In this document: piece after piece, positions 21,722-32,094 of the stretch
Position numbering within the stretch: the stretch's first letter is position 1
Layout: each line of letters begins with the position of its first letter
DNA from: Collinsella ihumii
Lineage (GTDB): Bacteria > Actinomycetota > Coriobacteriia > Coriobacteriales > Coriobacteriaceae
DNA: 64,000 nucleotides
NCBI RefSeq assembly: GCF_900046475.1
Contig: NZ_FCOU01000011.1
Location: 1 to 64,000, forward strand
Reading direction: 5' to 3'
Made by a program: the position numbers and the translations under genes
The notes under the pieces: generated by a model
Databases searched by the model: none
Seen by the model: only the letters and a program-made list of their open reading frames with translations
Told to the model about the DNA's origin: nothing

Positions 21722-22342
21722 TCACGCCGTCGCCGGCCGAGGCGCGCGGTCGTCTTTGATCCAGCGGTCGAACGTGCTCACGCACACGCCGAGCTGCCCC
21801 GCGGCGGCCTGGCGCGTCGTCTCCCCGCGCAGATACGACGCCTTGACCGCCGTGTACGACGCGGGCCTCGCCTTCCTCGGCCTGCCGAATTTCACGCCGC
21901 GCGCATGCGCCGCGGCGATGCCTTCCGCCTGCCGTTGCCGGATGTTCTCGCGCTCCACCTGCGCCACGTAGGAGAGCAGCTGAAGCACGATGTCGGCGAT
22001 CAGCATGCCCGTCACGCCATCGTGCTCGCGGCGCGTATCCAGAAGCGGCATGTCCAGCACCACGATGGCCGTGCCCTTCACGCGCGTGATGATGCGCCAT
22101 TCGTCGAGAATCTCCTCGTAGTTGCGCCCCAAGCGGTCGATGCTCTTGATCACCAGCACGTCGCCGGGCTCCAGCGCGTCGAGCAACCTGCGGTAGGCCG
22201 GCCGCGCGAAATCCTTTCCGCTCGCCTTGTCCGCAAACACCCTCTCCTCCTCGACCCCAAACGCGCTCAGCGCGTCCATCTGCCGATCGAGGTTCTGCTC
22301 GCGCGTAGAGACGCGCGCGTATCCGTACACCCTGTCTGCCAT
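21722..22342 (-). CDS. small serine recombinase (resolvase/invertase family)
   Basis: A 206-aa protein with the serine-recombinase catalytic domain. The nucleophile Ser is in YGYARVSTREQNLDRQ, followed by DKASGKDFARPAYRRLL, VIKSIDRLGRN and ERENIRQRQAEGIAAA. A C-terminal helix-turn-helix follows (GETTRQAAAGQLGVCVSTFDRWIKD). The length is that of Hin/Gin and gamma-delta resolvase. It cuts and rejoins two short sites by a 5'-serine linkage. No invertible segment is obvious next to it, but a 20-bp-armed hairpin (22371-22414) lies just upstream and could be a site. It may be the remains of a mobile element. The start at 22342 has AAGGAAGGAAG upstream. Confidence 0.9.
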   Translation of the reverse strand: MADRVYGYARVSTREQNLDRQMDALSAFGVEEERVFADKASGKDFARPAYRRLLDALEPGDVLVIKSIDRLGRNYEEILDEWRIITRVKGTAIVVLDMPLLDTRREHDGVTGMLIADIVLQLLSYVAQVERENIRQRQAEGIAAAHARGVKFGRPRKARPASYTAVKASYLRGETTRQAAAGQLGVCVSTFDRWIKDDRAPRPATA

Positions 22343-22370
22343 GGTTCTTCCTTCCTTACGCGGTACACGA

Positions 22371-22414
22371 ACAGGGGCGGTTGCTCGGCGTATTCGCCAA
22401 GCAACCGCCCCTGT
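22371..22414. repeat. 20-bp-armed hairpin upstream of the recombinase
   Basis: The arms 22371-22390 and 22395-22414 pair with one wobble around the loop TATT. The arm contains GGCGGTTGCT; the hairpin at 35138-35181 shares the GGTTGCTT end of the arm. It lies between the start of the recombinase and the end of the telA-like gene. Confidence 0.6.
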
Positions 22415-22489
22415 GCAACAGCGTAGAAAGGGCACCTGCACTGGGTGGCATGGCAGTGAGGCAAAGGGATTGTCGCCCCGGCCGCTTGA

Positions 22490-23747
22490 TTACTGGCCGG
22501 CGGCCTCGAGCAGGGCGGTCTTCAGGTCGGACTCGATCTGGCGCATACGGCCCGCGGCGTCCTCGCGGGCGGCGCGGCCCTCCTGCTGGATCTTGATCGT
22601 CTCGTTCAAGGTGTCGATCAGGCGCTTGTTGACCTCCTCGAGCGTCTCGATATCCACGCTGCCGCGCTGCGTGGCGCGCTCGGCGTCGACCGCGCCCTGC
22701 TGCAGCGCCTCGGCGTTGGCACGCAGCAGCTTGTTCGTAGTGTCATCCACATGGTTCTGCAGGTCGAGTGCGGCGCGCTGGTTGGCCAGGCCGAGCGCGA
22801 TCACCATCTGGGACTTCCAGAGCGGAATCGTGGTCGAGATGGTCGTGTCGATCTTGTCCGAGATGCTCTTGTCGGCGTTCTGCAGCAGCTTGATCTGCGG
22901 CGCCATCTGCAGGCTCACGATGCTCACACGGTCCAGATCGTCCAGACGCTTGTCGAACCGGTCGAGCTTGTCCTTGAAGTCCTTCAGCACCTGCGCGCCC
23001 ATGGCGTCGCCGGTGGATGCCGCCTCGGCCTCGAGCGCGGGGAGCTGCTCGGCGCGGAGATCCGCCAGCGCCTGGCGGCCGGCGGCGATATAGACCTTAA
23101 GCGAGCGGTACTGGTCGACATTGCGCTGGTACATGGTGTCGTACATGGCGATATCGGCGATCATCTGCGCCTGTGCGCGCTCGAGCTTCTCCACCACCTC
23201 GTCGACCTGCGGGGCCACCTTCTGGTAGGTCCGGCGCAGCTTGTCGATACCCACCACGACCTTGCCGATGATGGGGATCTGCTTCACGCCGGAAAGCTCG
23301 GCGCTCTCCACGTCGACCAGAAGCTCGCGCAGCAGCGCCCCGGCCTCGCCCGTAGCCTTGTTCGACGTCTTGGCGAGCACGTTGTCGGCGAAATCCGACA
23401 TGGACCGCTGGGCGTCGCGCGCATAGGTGCTCTCGATGCCGCTCTTAGTGAAGTCGATCGTGGCGGCGAGCTCGCGGGCGCGCTGCTGGTCGGCAGGCGA
23501 GAGCACGACCGAGGGGGGTTGCCCTCCTGCCCGGCGGCCAGAATCTCGGCGGTCGTGGGCGAGGTCGTCTCTCCGTCCTCGTCCGCCCAGCCGCTGTCTC
23601 TTATACACATCTAGATGTGTATAAGAGACAGGCCGGCGGCGGGCCCGCACGCGCGGCCCCCTGCGAGGCCGCGATATCGGCCAAGCTGACCCTCTTTGCC
23701 GGCACAGCCTGCGCCTCGACGGGCATGACCTCGTTATTCGTATCCAT
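22490..23747 (-). CDS. TelA-like toxic-anion resistance protein, frame broken by a sequencing-adapter artefact
   Basis: The C-terminal 340 residues (PPSVVLSPADQQRARELA onward, with KQIPIIGKVVVGIDKLRRTY and SQMVIALGLANQRAALDLQ) match the TelA/YceH family of soluble, mostly helical proteins in tellurite and envelope-stress clusters. The true N-terminus is MDTNNEVMPVEAQAVPAKRV at 23747, with AAAGGGGAG upstream, and it ends in RAGPPPA. Between them lies foreign DNA (23519-23630). Taking out those 112 bp joins PPPA to PPSVV in frame and gives 381 aa. The peptide SYTHLDVYKRQ in the naive translation is the adapter read as protein. The living gene is therefore probably intact. Last gene of a four-gene cassette, 48 bp after the solute-binding-like gene. 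Confidence 0.88.
23519..23631. other. assembly artefact: Nextera mate-pair junction plus displaced copy of 26761-26835
   Basis: Positions 23594-23612 are the 19-bp Tn5/Nextera mosaic end CTGTCTCTTATACACATCT. Positions 23613-23631 are its exact reverse complement, so two mosaic ends abut. The 75 bp before them (23519-23593) repeat 26761-26835 with one mismatch, in the same orientation. A circularised fragment from 23632 to 26835 (about 3.2 kb) would give exactly this join. Confidence 0.95.
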
Positions 23748-23795
23748 AGCACTCCCCTTTCGCGAGAGGTTCTCCAGCGTATCGAAGCGGGCGCG

Positions 23796-24890
23796 TCACG
23801 ACCCGCTGACCACCTCGATCAGGCGCTGCATGGCCGCGGGCGCGGGAAGCTCGACCGCCGCGGGCACGCGCTCGGCAATGCCTGTCACCTCAAAGCGCTC
23901 GGCGCCGTCGGTGCCGAGCTGGGACGCGCCGCGAAAACCGTGCCGTTCCCAGGCGAGCTTCTGCACCTCGTCGCTCATCAGAAACTCGCTGAGCTGCTCG
24001 CCCGCCTCGTCGAGCGCCATCAGCACGTGCGTCGACCAGACCGTAGGCGTGGTGTAGGCCACCACGAGCGTATCGGCCACCTGCTCGAACAGGTCCGGCT
24101 CGTTCACGGACAGGTCGAGCACCTGGCTCTCGTAGCCCACCATCATGGGTTTGGACCCCTCGCCCAGCGTGAGGAACTGGCGAAACGAGTCCTCTGAGCT
24201 CGTCTCCATCCAGCCGGATTTGGAGAAGACCTTGCGGATGGACTCCGCGTCGCGCTCGACGGTCTCCACCGTGGCGGGCTGCCCGCCGGCAAGCGAGTTG
24301 GCGATCAACGCCGCCCATTCGTTACCCGAGTTGGACTCGGCCGGATCGGTGCTGTCGATGCGGAACTGCCCATAGCCTGCGGCGTAGCCGAGGTCGACCC
24401 ATGTCTTGTCGGCGAGCATGGCGGAAACCGCCGCGTCGACATCAAGCGTGTAGATGTCGCCGTCTTTGGCCATGATGCCGGAGCCCACCAGCGCGTCGGC
24501 AACGTCGCGATAGGTGTAGATCACGATGGGCGAGTTGAGCACGATCTGCTCAGAGACGGGCTCGATCCCCCGCTCGTGGCCGTACTCGACCGCCGCCTGC
24601 GACGAGGGGAGCAGATAGCTCATGCCCTCGATCGAAGCGTCCATCATGGCGAGCGAGCCCGCCTTGCGGTAGTCGATATCGAGCCCCGCAGCAGCTGCGA
24701 GCTCGGTAAACTGCGCGTCCTCAAACAGCGAGACCTTCTCGCCACCGAGGTATCCCGAAACCGTCGTGGGCTCCGCCACGGGCTCCGGTGCGGGCTGGGC
24801 CTGGCGCATGACGAACACACCGCCGATGATCGCCACCGCGGCGAGCACGCAGACCAGGCCGACGATCTTGCCCTTGGACCCCTTCATCAT
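23796..24890 (-). CDS. membrane-anchored solute-binding-like protein
   Basis: A 364-aa protein. It has one N-terminal membrane segment (KIVGLVCVLAAVAIIGGVFVM), then a proline- and glutamate-rich linker and a type II periplasmic-binding fold. The binding fold contains a PAESNSGNEWAALIANSL segment, SKPMMVGYESQVLDL and YTTPTVWSTHVLMAL. The ESNSG stretch parallels QSNSG in the vWA lipoprotein of the same operon, so the two carry related binding domains. No lipobox; it is held by the uncleaved anchor with the domain outside. Start 24890 overlaps the XpaC-like stop as ATGA, showing translational coupling. Ligand unknown. Confidence 0.75.
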   Translation of the reverse strand: MMKGSKGKIVGLVCVLAAVAIIGGVFVMRQAQPAPEPVAEPTTVSGYLGGEKVSLFEDAQFTELAAAAGLDIDYRKAGSLAMMDASIEGMSYLLPSSQAAVEYGHERGIEPVSEQIVLNSPIVIYTYRDVADALVGSGIMAKDGDIYTLDVDAAVSAMLADKTWVDLGYAAGYGQFRIDSTDPAESNSGNEWAALIANSLAGGQPATVETVERDAESIRKVFSKSGWMETSSEDSFRQFLTLGEGSKPMMVGYESQVLDLSVNEPDLFEQVADTLVVAYTTPTVWSTHVLMALDEAGEQLSEFLMSDEVQKLAWERHGFRGASQLGTDGAERFEVTGIAERVPAAVELPAPAAMQRLIEVVSGS

Positions 24891-25576
24891 CTCTCCCCTC
24901 TGCCGGCACGCGCGGCCCCGGCAGCCGTATCGGTATCGCCTTTCACGTCGGCGCCGTCTGGTGCAGCCGGCTCGTCCGGGCGGTAGCCATCCATCTCCAT
25001 CAGGCGTTTGATGGCCTCCGAGCTCGCCTCGAGATCGGCCGCCTTGGCGCCGGTCGCCCGCGCGAGCTCGCCTTGCGCCGCGCCCTGCAGCGCGCAGAGC
25101 GCCTCGATCGCGTCTTCGCGCGCACCGTGCACGAGCTCGGGCGTGGCCAGGCGCTCGACGCTCAGGTACCCGTCGAGCATGCGCACGCACTGCTCGCCGT
25201 AGGTAGACAGGAAGTGCGCGAGCCTACGGTAGGTCGCCGGCTGCTCCTCCACGCAGGCGATAAGCGCCTGGATATCGTGCTGCAGATCCTCGGTTTCGCG
25301 TCCGACCTGCGCATCGCAGATCTTGGCGCGACGCCGGCCGATCTGGCGATCGAGCTCGCGCGCCGCGTCGATGCGCTCCGTGGCGGCCTCGCCGTCGGGC
25401 AGCATGCTTGCCACCACGCCGCCGAGCTTGCGCTCGGGCTTCAGCAGTTGGCCCACGCCGACATAGAGCAGCGCGGCCGCGGCCAGACCGGCCACGATGC
25501 CGACCACGCCGCCCACCGCGACGATGCACGCCGCACCCGCGACAACACCCAGAAACGCCCCCAGTACGTACCCCAC
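24887..25576 (-). CDS. XpaC-like membrane protein
   Basis: A 229-aa protein from a GTG at 25576 (AGGGAC 6 nt upstream). Two hydrophobic helices open it (GYVLGAFLGVVAGAACIVAVGGVVGIVAGLAAAALLYVGVGQLL). A cytoplasmic helical domain follows: ELDRQIGRRRAKICDAQVGRETEDLQHDIQALIACVEEQPATYRRLAHFLSTY. This layout is that of the XpaC (5-bromo-4-chloroindolyl phosphate hydrolysis) family, commonly found beside telA; the enzymatic name is historical. A start at 25618 would overlap the vWA gene by about 30 bp and is less likely. Coupled by ATGA to the next gene. Confidence 0.75.
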   Translation of the reverse strand: MGYVLGAFLGVVAGAACIVAVGGVVGIVAGLAAAALLYVGVGQLLKPERKLGGVVASMLPDGEAATERIDAARELDRQIGRRRAKICDAQVGRETEDLQHDIQALIACVEEQPATYRRLAHFLSTYGEQCVRMLDGYLSVERLATPELVHGAREDAIEALCALQGAAQGELARATGAKAADLEASSEAIKRLMEMDGYRPDEPAAPDGADVKGDTDTAAGAARAGRGER

Positions 25577-25586
25577 GGCCGCGTCC

Positions 25587-27332
25587 CTAGTTGTAGCCCT
25601 TGACCTGGCGGAACACATCGGCCAGGTCGCCCTCGCGCCCGTCGAACGTCCGCCCGTTGGTGAGCGTCGTCAGCTCGTCGAGCTGGGTGGGATCCGCTTC
25701 GCCGAACATGATGGAGAAGATCGGCACGTCAACGCCCGCCTGCTCGTAGGCGGACACGAACTCGTCGCGCGCGTATGTGTCCGACTGACCGTCGGTCATG
25801 AGCACAATCGCCACTGTGTAGCCACCGTCGGCCACAGCCTGGCGCGCCAGGTCGAGCGCAGTCGAGAGGCCCGAGTACATGTCGGTGCCGCCGATCGCCT
25901 CACGCGAGCGCGCGTAGTCGAGCAGCGCCGCCGTATCGGACCCGTTGGCGGTAATCGGGCTATCGACCACATGGGTGAACGGGATGAGCACGTTGACGTC
26001 GCCCTCGTTGGGCTGGATGAGCGCCTCGGCGGCAAGCGTCGGGTCGAGTGCCTGCTCAAGACCGGCGACGACCCCCTCCTTACCCGTGCCGAGCATCGAG
26101 CCGGAATAGTCGACCACCCACAGCGTGTAGGAGGGCTTCTTCAGGCCGGTCTGGTAGAGCGTGAGCGCCTGCGAGATCACCTCGCCCGCAGGCAGCGGGA
26201 TGGACTTCAGCACACTCGCGTCCGGCACGATGCCCCATGCGGGGTTGAAGGCCGCCGCGACCTCGTCGTCGTCCGCGTGGACCACCTTGCCGCCCAAGCC
26301 GCAGCGCCTGCCCACGCGCTCGAGCTCGAGGGTCGCCGTGTCGTCGGCCAGCGCCTGCTGGATTGCGGAAAACGCCGCTTCGACCTGCTCGCCCTGCCCG
26401 TGTTCGACATAGGCGAGCGGACTGTCGGACACCGCGATGCCGTCGGCCGGGTACACCACGACCATCGGCTCGTGCCCGGCCTCCTTAAGCTCGCGATTCG
26501 CCTGTGACACGAGCGATTCGTAATTGACCATGGCCTGATGCGTGTCCGGATCGGCCACGACCATCTCCTTCAGCCAGTCGGAGGAGCCCGACGAGCGGTC
26601 CACGCCCGAAAGCAGGCTCGCAACCTGCCCGGTGAGCTGCCCGTTGGCGAGGTCCTCAGCGGTCAGCGGGCCGTCGGTTCCCGACAGCGCCGTCAAAAAC
26701 GCTAGGTAGGCCGACGCGCCGCTGTTGGACTGCGTGGCCGATGTCATGGCAAAGGTGAGCTTGCCCTCCTGCACGGCGGCCAGAATCTCGGCGGTCGTGG
26801 GCGAGGTCGTCTCTCCGTCCTCGTCCGCCCAGCCGAGCTCGATCGCCTTCGATTTCGCGATGCCGAACACCACCGGCGTGGTCGAGGTCGACTGCGCGTC
26901 GCGCACGATATGGTGCGTGTCGCCCATGGTGATCCACATGGAGGACGCCGGCCACACCGCGTCGTAATCCTCGCCGCCCGCCTCGAGCACATCCATGATG
27001 TCGAGCGAGCCCATGTAGTGCATCTCGAGCGCCACGCCGGTCTTGCCGACCGCGTACTCGATGGCCCGCGCGGCCTCTTTGTTCTCCGATCCGGACGCGA
27101 CCCGGATGCGCGTCTTCGCCGACCCATCGGCCGGTTCGAACAGCTGCACGGTGCCCGAGGTCTGCACGTCCACGTCGGCCACGTCGGCTTCCACCTCGTG
27201 CGTGGCCTCCTGCTCCGCAGCCTCGGAACCGCTCGTATCCGGCGCGCCCGAGCACCCGGTCAAAAGCCCCAGCGCCAGACAGAAGACGAACATGCAGGCA
27301 ATGGCGACAATGCGCGATACGGACCGCTTCAT
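25587..27332 (-). CDS. lipoprotein with solute-binding and von Willebrand factor A domains
   Basis: A 581-aa exported lipoprotein. The signal peptide ends in the lipobox LLTGC (Cys about 27), followed by an acidic linker. Residues of about 70-350 are a type II solute-binding domain (TRIRVASGSENKEAARAIEY, VWPASSMWITMGDTHHIV, TSATQSNSGASAYLAFLTALSG, VVVYPADGIAVSDSPLAYV). Residues of about 385-570 are a vWA domain with an intact metal site: DYSGS, then GGTDMYSGL and LMTDGQSD. The vWA domain binds a divalent cation and usually a partner protein. First gene of the vWA-XpaC-binding protein-TelA cassette. The start at 27332 has CGGAGGTC upstream. Confidence 0.88.
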   Translation of the reverse strand: MKRSVSRIVAIACMFVFCLALGLLTGCSGAPDTSGSEAAEQEATHEVEADVADVDVQTSGTVQLFEPADGSAKTRIRVASGSENKEAARAIEYAVGKTGVALEMHYMGSLDIMDVLEAGGEDYDAVWPASSMWITMGDTHHIVRDAQSTSTTPVVFGIAKSKAIELGWADEDGETTSPTTAEILAAVQEGKLTFAMTSATQSNSGASAYLAFLTALSGTDGPLTAEDLANGQLTGQVASLLSGVDRSSGSSDWLKEMVVADPDTHQAMVNYESLVSQANRELKEAGHEPMVVVYPADGIAVSDSPLAYVEHGQGEQVEAAFSAIQQALADDTATLELERVGRRCGLGGKVVHADDDEVAAAFNPAWGIVPDASVLKSIPLPAGEVISQALTLYQTGLKKPSYTLWVVDYSGSMLGTGKEGVVAGLEQALDPTLAAEALIQPNEGDVNVLIPFTHVVDSPITANGSDTAALLDYARSREAIGGTDMYSGLSTALDLARQAVADGGYTVAIVLMTDGQSDTYARDEFVSAYEQAGVDVPIFSIMFGEADPTQLDELTTLTNGRTFDGREGDLADVFRQVKGYN

Positions 27333-27395
27333 ACGAGACCTCCGAACGTTGTGGTCAGGCCATCGTATCAAACGCACATCAGGGCAATGTAAGCC

Positions 27396-27483
27396 GGCGT
27401 GACCGTAAGGCAGAGAAATAGTCACCCCGGGGCAGTCGGTTAGCCGCCCCGGGGTGACCCTTCCTCTGTCTTGCCGTCACGCC
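27396..27483. repeat. long inverted repeat after cutC
   Basis: The arms 27396-27432 and 27447-27483 are 37 bp each and pair with about seven mismatches around a 14-bp loop. The inner part GTCACCCCGGGG / CCCCGGGGTGAC is perfect. It spans the whole gap between cutC and the vWA gene and probably also ends cutC transcription. Confidence 0.65.
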
Positions 27484-27487
27484 TCAG

Positions 27488-28174
27488 CTAGCGGATGTTG
27501 ACGATCTTGGTTCCATGGGCCTCGGGCGCGCCGATACCGGAGACAACCTCGTCCACGTTCTCGTAGGTGATACCGGCACCCGGCAGGATGATGAGGCGGC
27601 CGGCTGCATACTCGGTGAGCTTGCGCAGGCGGTCGATGTTGCCCATGATGGGGGTTCCGGCCACGCCGCCGTGGGTGAGGATGCGCGTGACGCCGAGCTC
27701 GGCCAGCGTGTCGATGGCGGGCTTTTGCGCCTCAGGCGGCAGCGCGTCGAAGGCCATGTGGAACGTCACGTCGAGATCGTCGAGATCGAAGGCGTCGGCA
27801 GCGCTGGCAGCCACCGTCATGAGGCGCGCGCAGGCCTCCTCGTCCAGCCGGTAGCCGCCCTCCTCGTCACCAAGCAGGCAGCCGAACACGATGCCGTCCG
27901 CCTCGGCTTCGCAGGCCGAGAAGATGTCGGTCTCCATCATGGCGAGCTCGACGTCGCTGTACACGAAATCGCCGCCGCGCGGGCGGATCATGCACATGAC
28001 GCGCGCGCCGTTCTCATGCGCATAGGCCACCGTCTGCTCCACGACGCCGAGCGAGGGCGTGGTCCCTCCCACCGCGAGATTGTCGCACAGCTCGATGCGG
28101 CGCGCGCCCGCCTCGATGGCGGCCGGCACGTCCGTGAAGTTCTCGGCGCAGAACTCGCGCAGGATGTCGCTCAT
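27488..28174 (-). CDS. cutC: CutC family protein
   Basis: A 228-aa TIM-barrel protein beginning MSDILREFCAENFTDVPAAIEAGARRIELCDNLAVGGTTPS, the CutC signature, with VMIRPRGGDFVYSD-type and FHMAFD motifs and ILTHGGVAGTPIMG near the end. CutC was named for copper homeostasis in E. coli; a direct copper function is disputed. Length is slightly below the usual 240-250. AAAGGGG lies 5 nt upstream of the chosen ATG; an earlier in-frame GTG or ATG exists. Cytoplasmic, single gene. Confidence 0.9.
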   Translation of the reverse strand: MSDILREFCAENFTDVPAAIEAGARRIELCDNLAVGGTTPSLGVVEQTVAYAHENGARVMCMIRPRGGDFVYSDVELAMMETDIFSACEAEADGIVFGCLLGDEEGGYRLDEEACARLMTVAASAADAFDLDDLDVTFHMAFDALPPEAQKPAIDTLAELGVTRILTHGGVAGTPIMGNIDRLRKLTEYAAGRLIILPGAGITYENVDEVVSGIGAPEAHGTKIVNIR

Positions 28175-28216
28175 TAGATCCCCTTTCATGGGCACGGCAA
28201 ACGTGAACGCGGCGCG

Positions 28217-28297
28217 TCAGCGCGAATCGTCCGAATGGTCGGCAACCCAGCAAATCGCCCATGCGATCGTCAAGAACAGCCAGTACGGAACATCCAT
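28217..28297 (-). CDS. possible 26-aa membrane peptide
   Basis: A short frame upstream of cutC encodes MDVPYWLFLTIAWAICWVAD plus a short polar tail. It is one hydrophobic helix flanked by charges, as in small bacterial membrane proteins. GAGG lies 5 nt before the ATG. Length alone makes it doubtful; composition supports it. Confidence 0.3.
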   Translation of the reverse strand: MDVPYWLFLTIAWAICWVADHSDDSR

Positions 28298-28387
28298 AGC
28301 GCCTCGCCCGCCTCTCCCCCACAGTGTACCCCCAGCGGACGCGAACAGAAACCCACCCGGGAAACATCGAGCGGCCTCCCTCGCCGC

Positions 28388-28425
28388 GAAAAAAGGCGAG
28401 GCCCCATCCGAGGCCCCGCCCGCCT
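28388..28425 (-). terminator. terminator of the liv operon
   Basis: A GC-rich stem (GGCGGGGCC with GGCCTCGCC, one mismatch) is followed on the minus strand by TTTTTT. It lies about 35 bp past the livF stop. Confidence 0.75.
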
Positions 28426-28456
28426 TGCGCATATGAAACCCGGAACGACCGCGCGA

Positions 28457-29157
28457 TCAGCCGCCGAGGTACGCCTTGCGCACGTCGTCGTTGTGCAAAA
28501 GCTCCTGACCGGTACCGGAAAGCATCACCTTGCCGGTCTCCATCACATAACCGCGCGTGGCGATCGAGAGCGCCGCCTGGGCGTTCTGCTCGACGAGCAG
28601 GATCGTGGTGCCCGCCTCGTGTAGCGCCTGGATGATCTCGAAGATCTGCTCAACGAGGATGGGCGCGAGTCCCATCGACGGCTCGTCGAGCATGAGCAGC
28701 TTGGGGTTGGCCATGAGCGCGCGACCCATGGCGAGCATCTGCTGCTCGCCGCCCGACAGCGTGCCGGCAATCTGGCGACGACGCTCCTCGAGGCGCGGGA
28801 AGTGCTCGTACACGCGCTCGAGGTTGCCGGCGATGGTATCGCGCGGCTGCGTGTAGGCGCCCATGTCGAGGTTCTCCTCGACCGTCATCTGCTGGAAGAT
28901 ACGACGGCCTTCGGGCACGTGCACCAAGCCGTGCTCCACGATCTTCTCGGCAGACATGTGCATGATGTCTTGGTCCATGAACTTGATGGAGCCCGAACGC
29001 GAGCGCAGCAGGCCCGAGAGGGTCTTCAACGTCGTGGACTTGCCGGCGCCGTTCGCACCGATAAGTGCCACGATCTCGCCGTCGTTGACCTCGAAGGAGA
29101 CGTTCTTGATGGCGTGGATCGCCCCATACCACACGTTGATGTTATAGACGGAAAGCA

Positions 29158-29158
<1 letters not shown>
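28457..29158 (-). CDS. livF: branched-chain amino acid ABC transporter ATPase LivF
   Basis: A 233-aa ABC ATPase: Walker A GANGAGKST, signature LSGGEQQMLAMGRAL, Walker B LLMLDEPSMGLAP, and the H-loop region ILLVEQNAQAAL, all typical of LivF. With LivG it powers uptake through LivHM. It starts at a GTG whose first base is the last base of the livG stop (TAGTG), so it is tightly coupled. Last gene of livJHMGF. Confidence 0.96.
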
Positions 29159-31114
<1,956 letters not shown>

Positions 31115-31122
31115 AGTCTCAC

Positions 31123-32004
31123 CTACACCTTCTCGTTCACGGGCTTGCCGAGCAAGCCGGCCGGACGGATGAGCAGCATGACGATGAGCACCGCGAAGAC
31201 CACGGCGTCAGCGAGCTGCGTGGAGATGTAGGCGCGGGCCAGGATCTCGATGATGCCCAGCAGCACGCCGCCGAGCGCCGCACCGGGAATGGAGCCGATG
31301 CCGCCGAGCACCGCCGCCGTGAAGGCCTTGATGCCGGGCATGGAGCCGGTGGTGGGCATGAGCGTGGGGTACGCGGAGCACATGAGGATACCCGCAATGG
31401 CCGCGAGGCCCGAGCCGATGGCGAACACCATCGAGATGGTGGAGTTCACGTTGATGCCCATGAGCTGAGCGGCGTCGCGGTCCTCGGAGCAGGCGCGCAT
31501 GGCCTTGCCCATCTTGGTCTTCGTGGTGAAGAGCGTGAGCGCGACCATGATGATCACGCACGCGAGGATGGTGATTACCGCGGTGGCGCTGATGGTGAGA
31601 CGACCGTCAAAGAGCTGCAGCGCAGGCAGGGCGATGATGGACGAGAACGACTTGGGGTCGGAGCCCATGATGATGAGCGCCGCGTTCTGCAGAAAGTAGC
31701 TCACGCCGATGGCGGTGATGAGCACGTTCAGCGACGGGGCGTTGCGCAGGGGCTTGTAGGCGAGACGCTCGACCACGATACCGAGCACCGTGCAGCCGAC
31801 GACCGAGAGCAGAACACCCGCGAGAGCTGGGAGCCCCAGGTAGCTCACGGCGCAAAAGCAGATGTAGGCGCCCACCATGATGACGTCGCCGTGCGCGAAG
31901 TTGAGCATCTTGGCGATGCCGTACACCATGGTGTAGCCCAAGGCGATGATGGCGTACACACTGCCCAGGCTCGCGCCGTTGATGATGTTGGCGAGAACTT
32001 CCAT
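31123..32004 (-). CDS. livH: branched-chain amino acid ABC transporter permease LivH
   Basis: A 293-aa permease with eight or so membrane helices: NIINGASLGSVYAIIALGYTMVYGIAKMLNFAHGDV is the LivH N-terminal signature, and VLGGIGSIPGAALGG is the ATPase-contact loop. The start at 32004 has GAAAGGAGGGG upstream, which rules out the longer frame. Confidence 0.95.
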   Translation of the reverse strand: MEVLANIINGASLGSVYAIIALGYTMVYGIAKMLNFAHGDVIMVGAYICFCAVSYLGLPALAGVLLSVVGCTVLGIVVERLAYKPLRNAPSLNVLITAIGVSYFLQNAALIIMGSDPKSFSSIIALPALQLFDGRLTISATAVITILACVIIMVALTLFTTKTKMGKAMRACSEDRDAAQLMGINVNSTISMVFAIGSGLAAIAGILMCSAYPTLMPTTGSMPGIKAFTAAVLGGIGSIPGAALGGVLLGIIEILARAYISTQLADAVVFAVLIVMLLIRPAGLLGKPVNEKV

Positions 32005-32036
32005 GGCCCCTCCTTTCTTCCAATTCATAAACCGAA

Positions 32037-32070
32037 AGCGGAGGCCGCCCTGCGGCAGGCAGCCTCCGCT
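32037..32070 (-). promoter_or_regulatory. hairpin between livJ and livH
   Basis: The stem GCGGAGGC / GCCTCCGC with inner pairing lies between the binding-protein gene and the permease gene. Such stems usually stop part of the transcripts or shield the upstream mRNA, so the binding protein is made in excess. Only a short T-stretch follows. Confidence 0.5.
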
Positions 32071-32094
32071 CAATCCGTACGTATGCGTTAAGCC

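Noticed and set aside
21722-22414. An invertible DNA switch controlled by the serine recombinase
   Set aside because: Only one hairpin lies nearby; no second matching site or promoter-bearing segment between inverted sites was found.
23427-23624. Short frames ending CLLYTSRCV or SYTHLDVYKRQ
   Set aside because: These peptides are translations of the Nextera mosaic ends, not genes.
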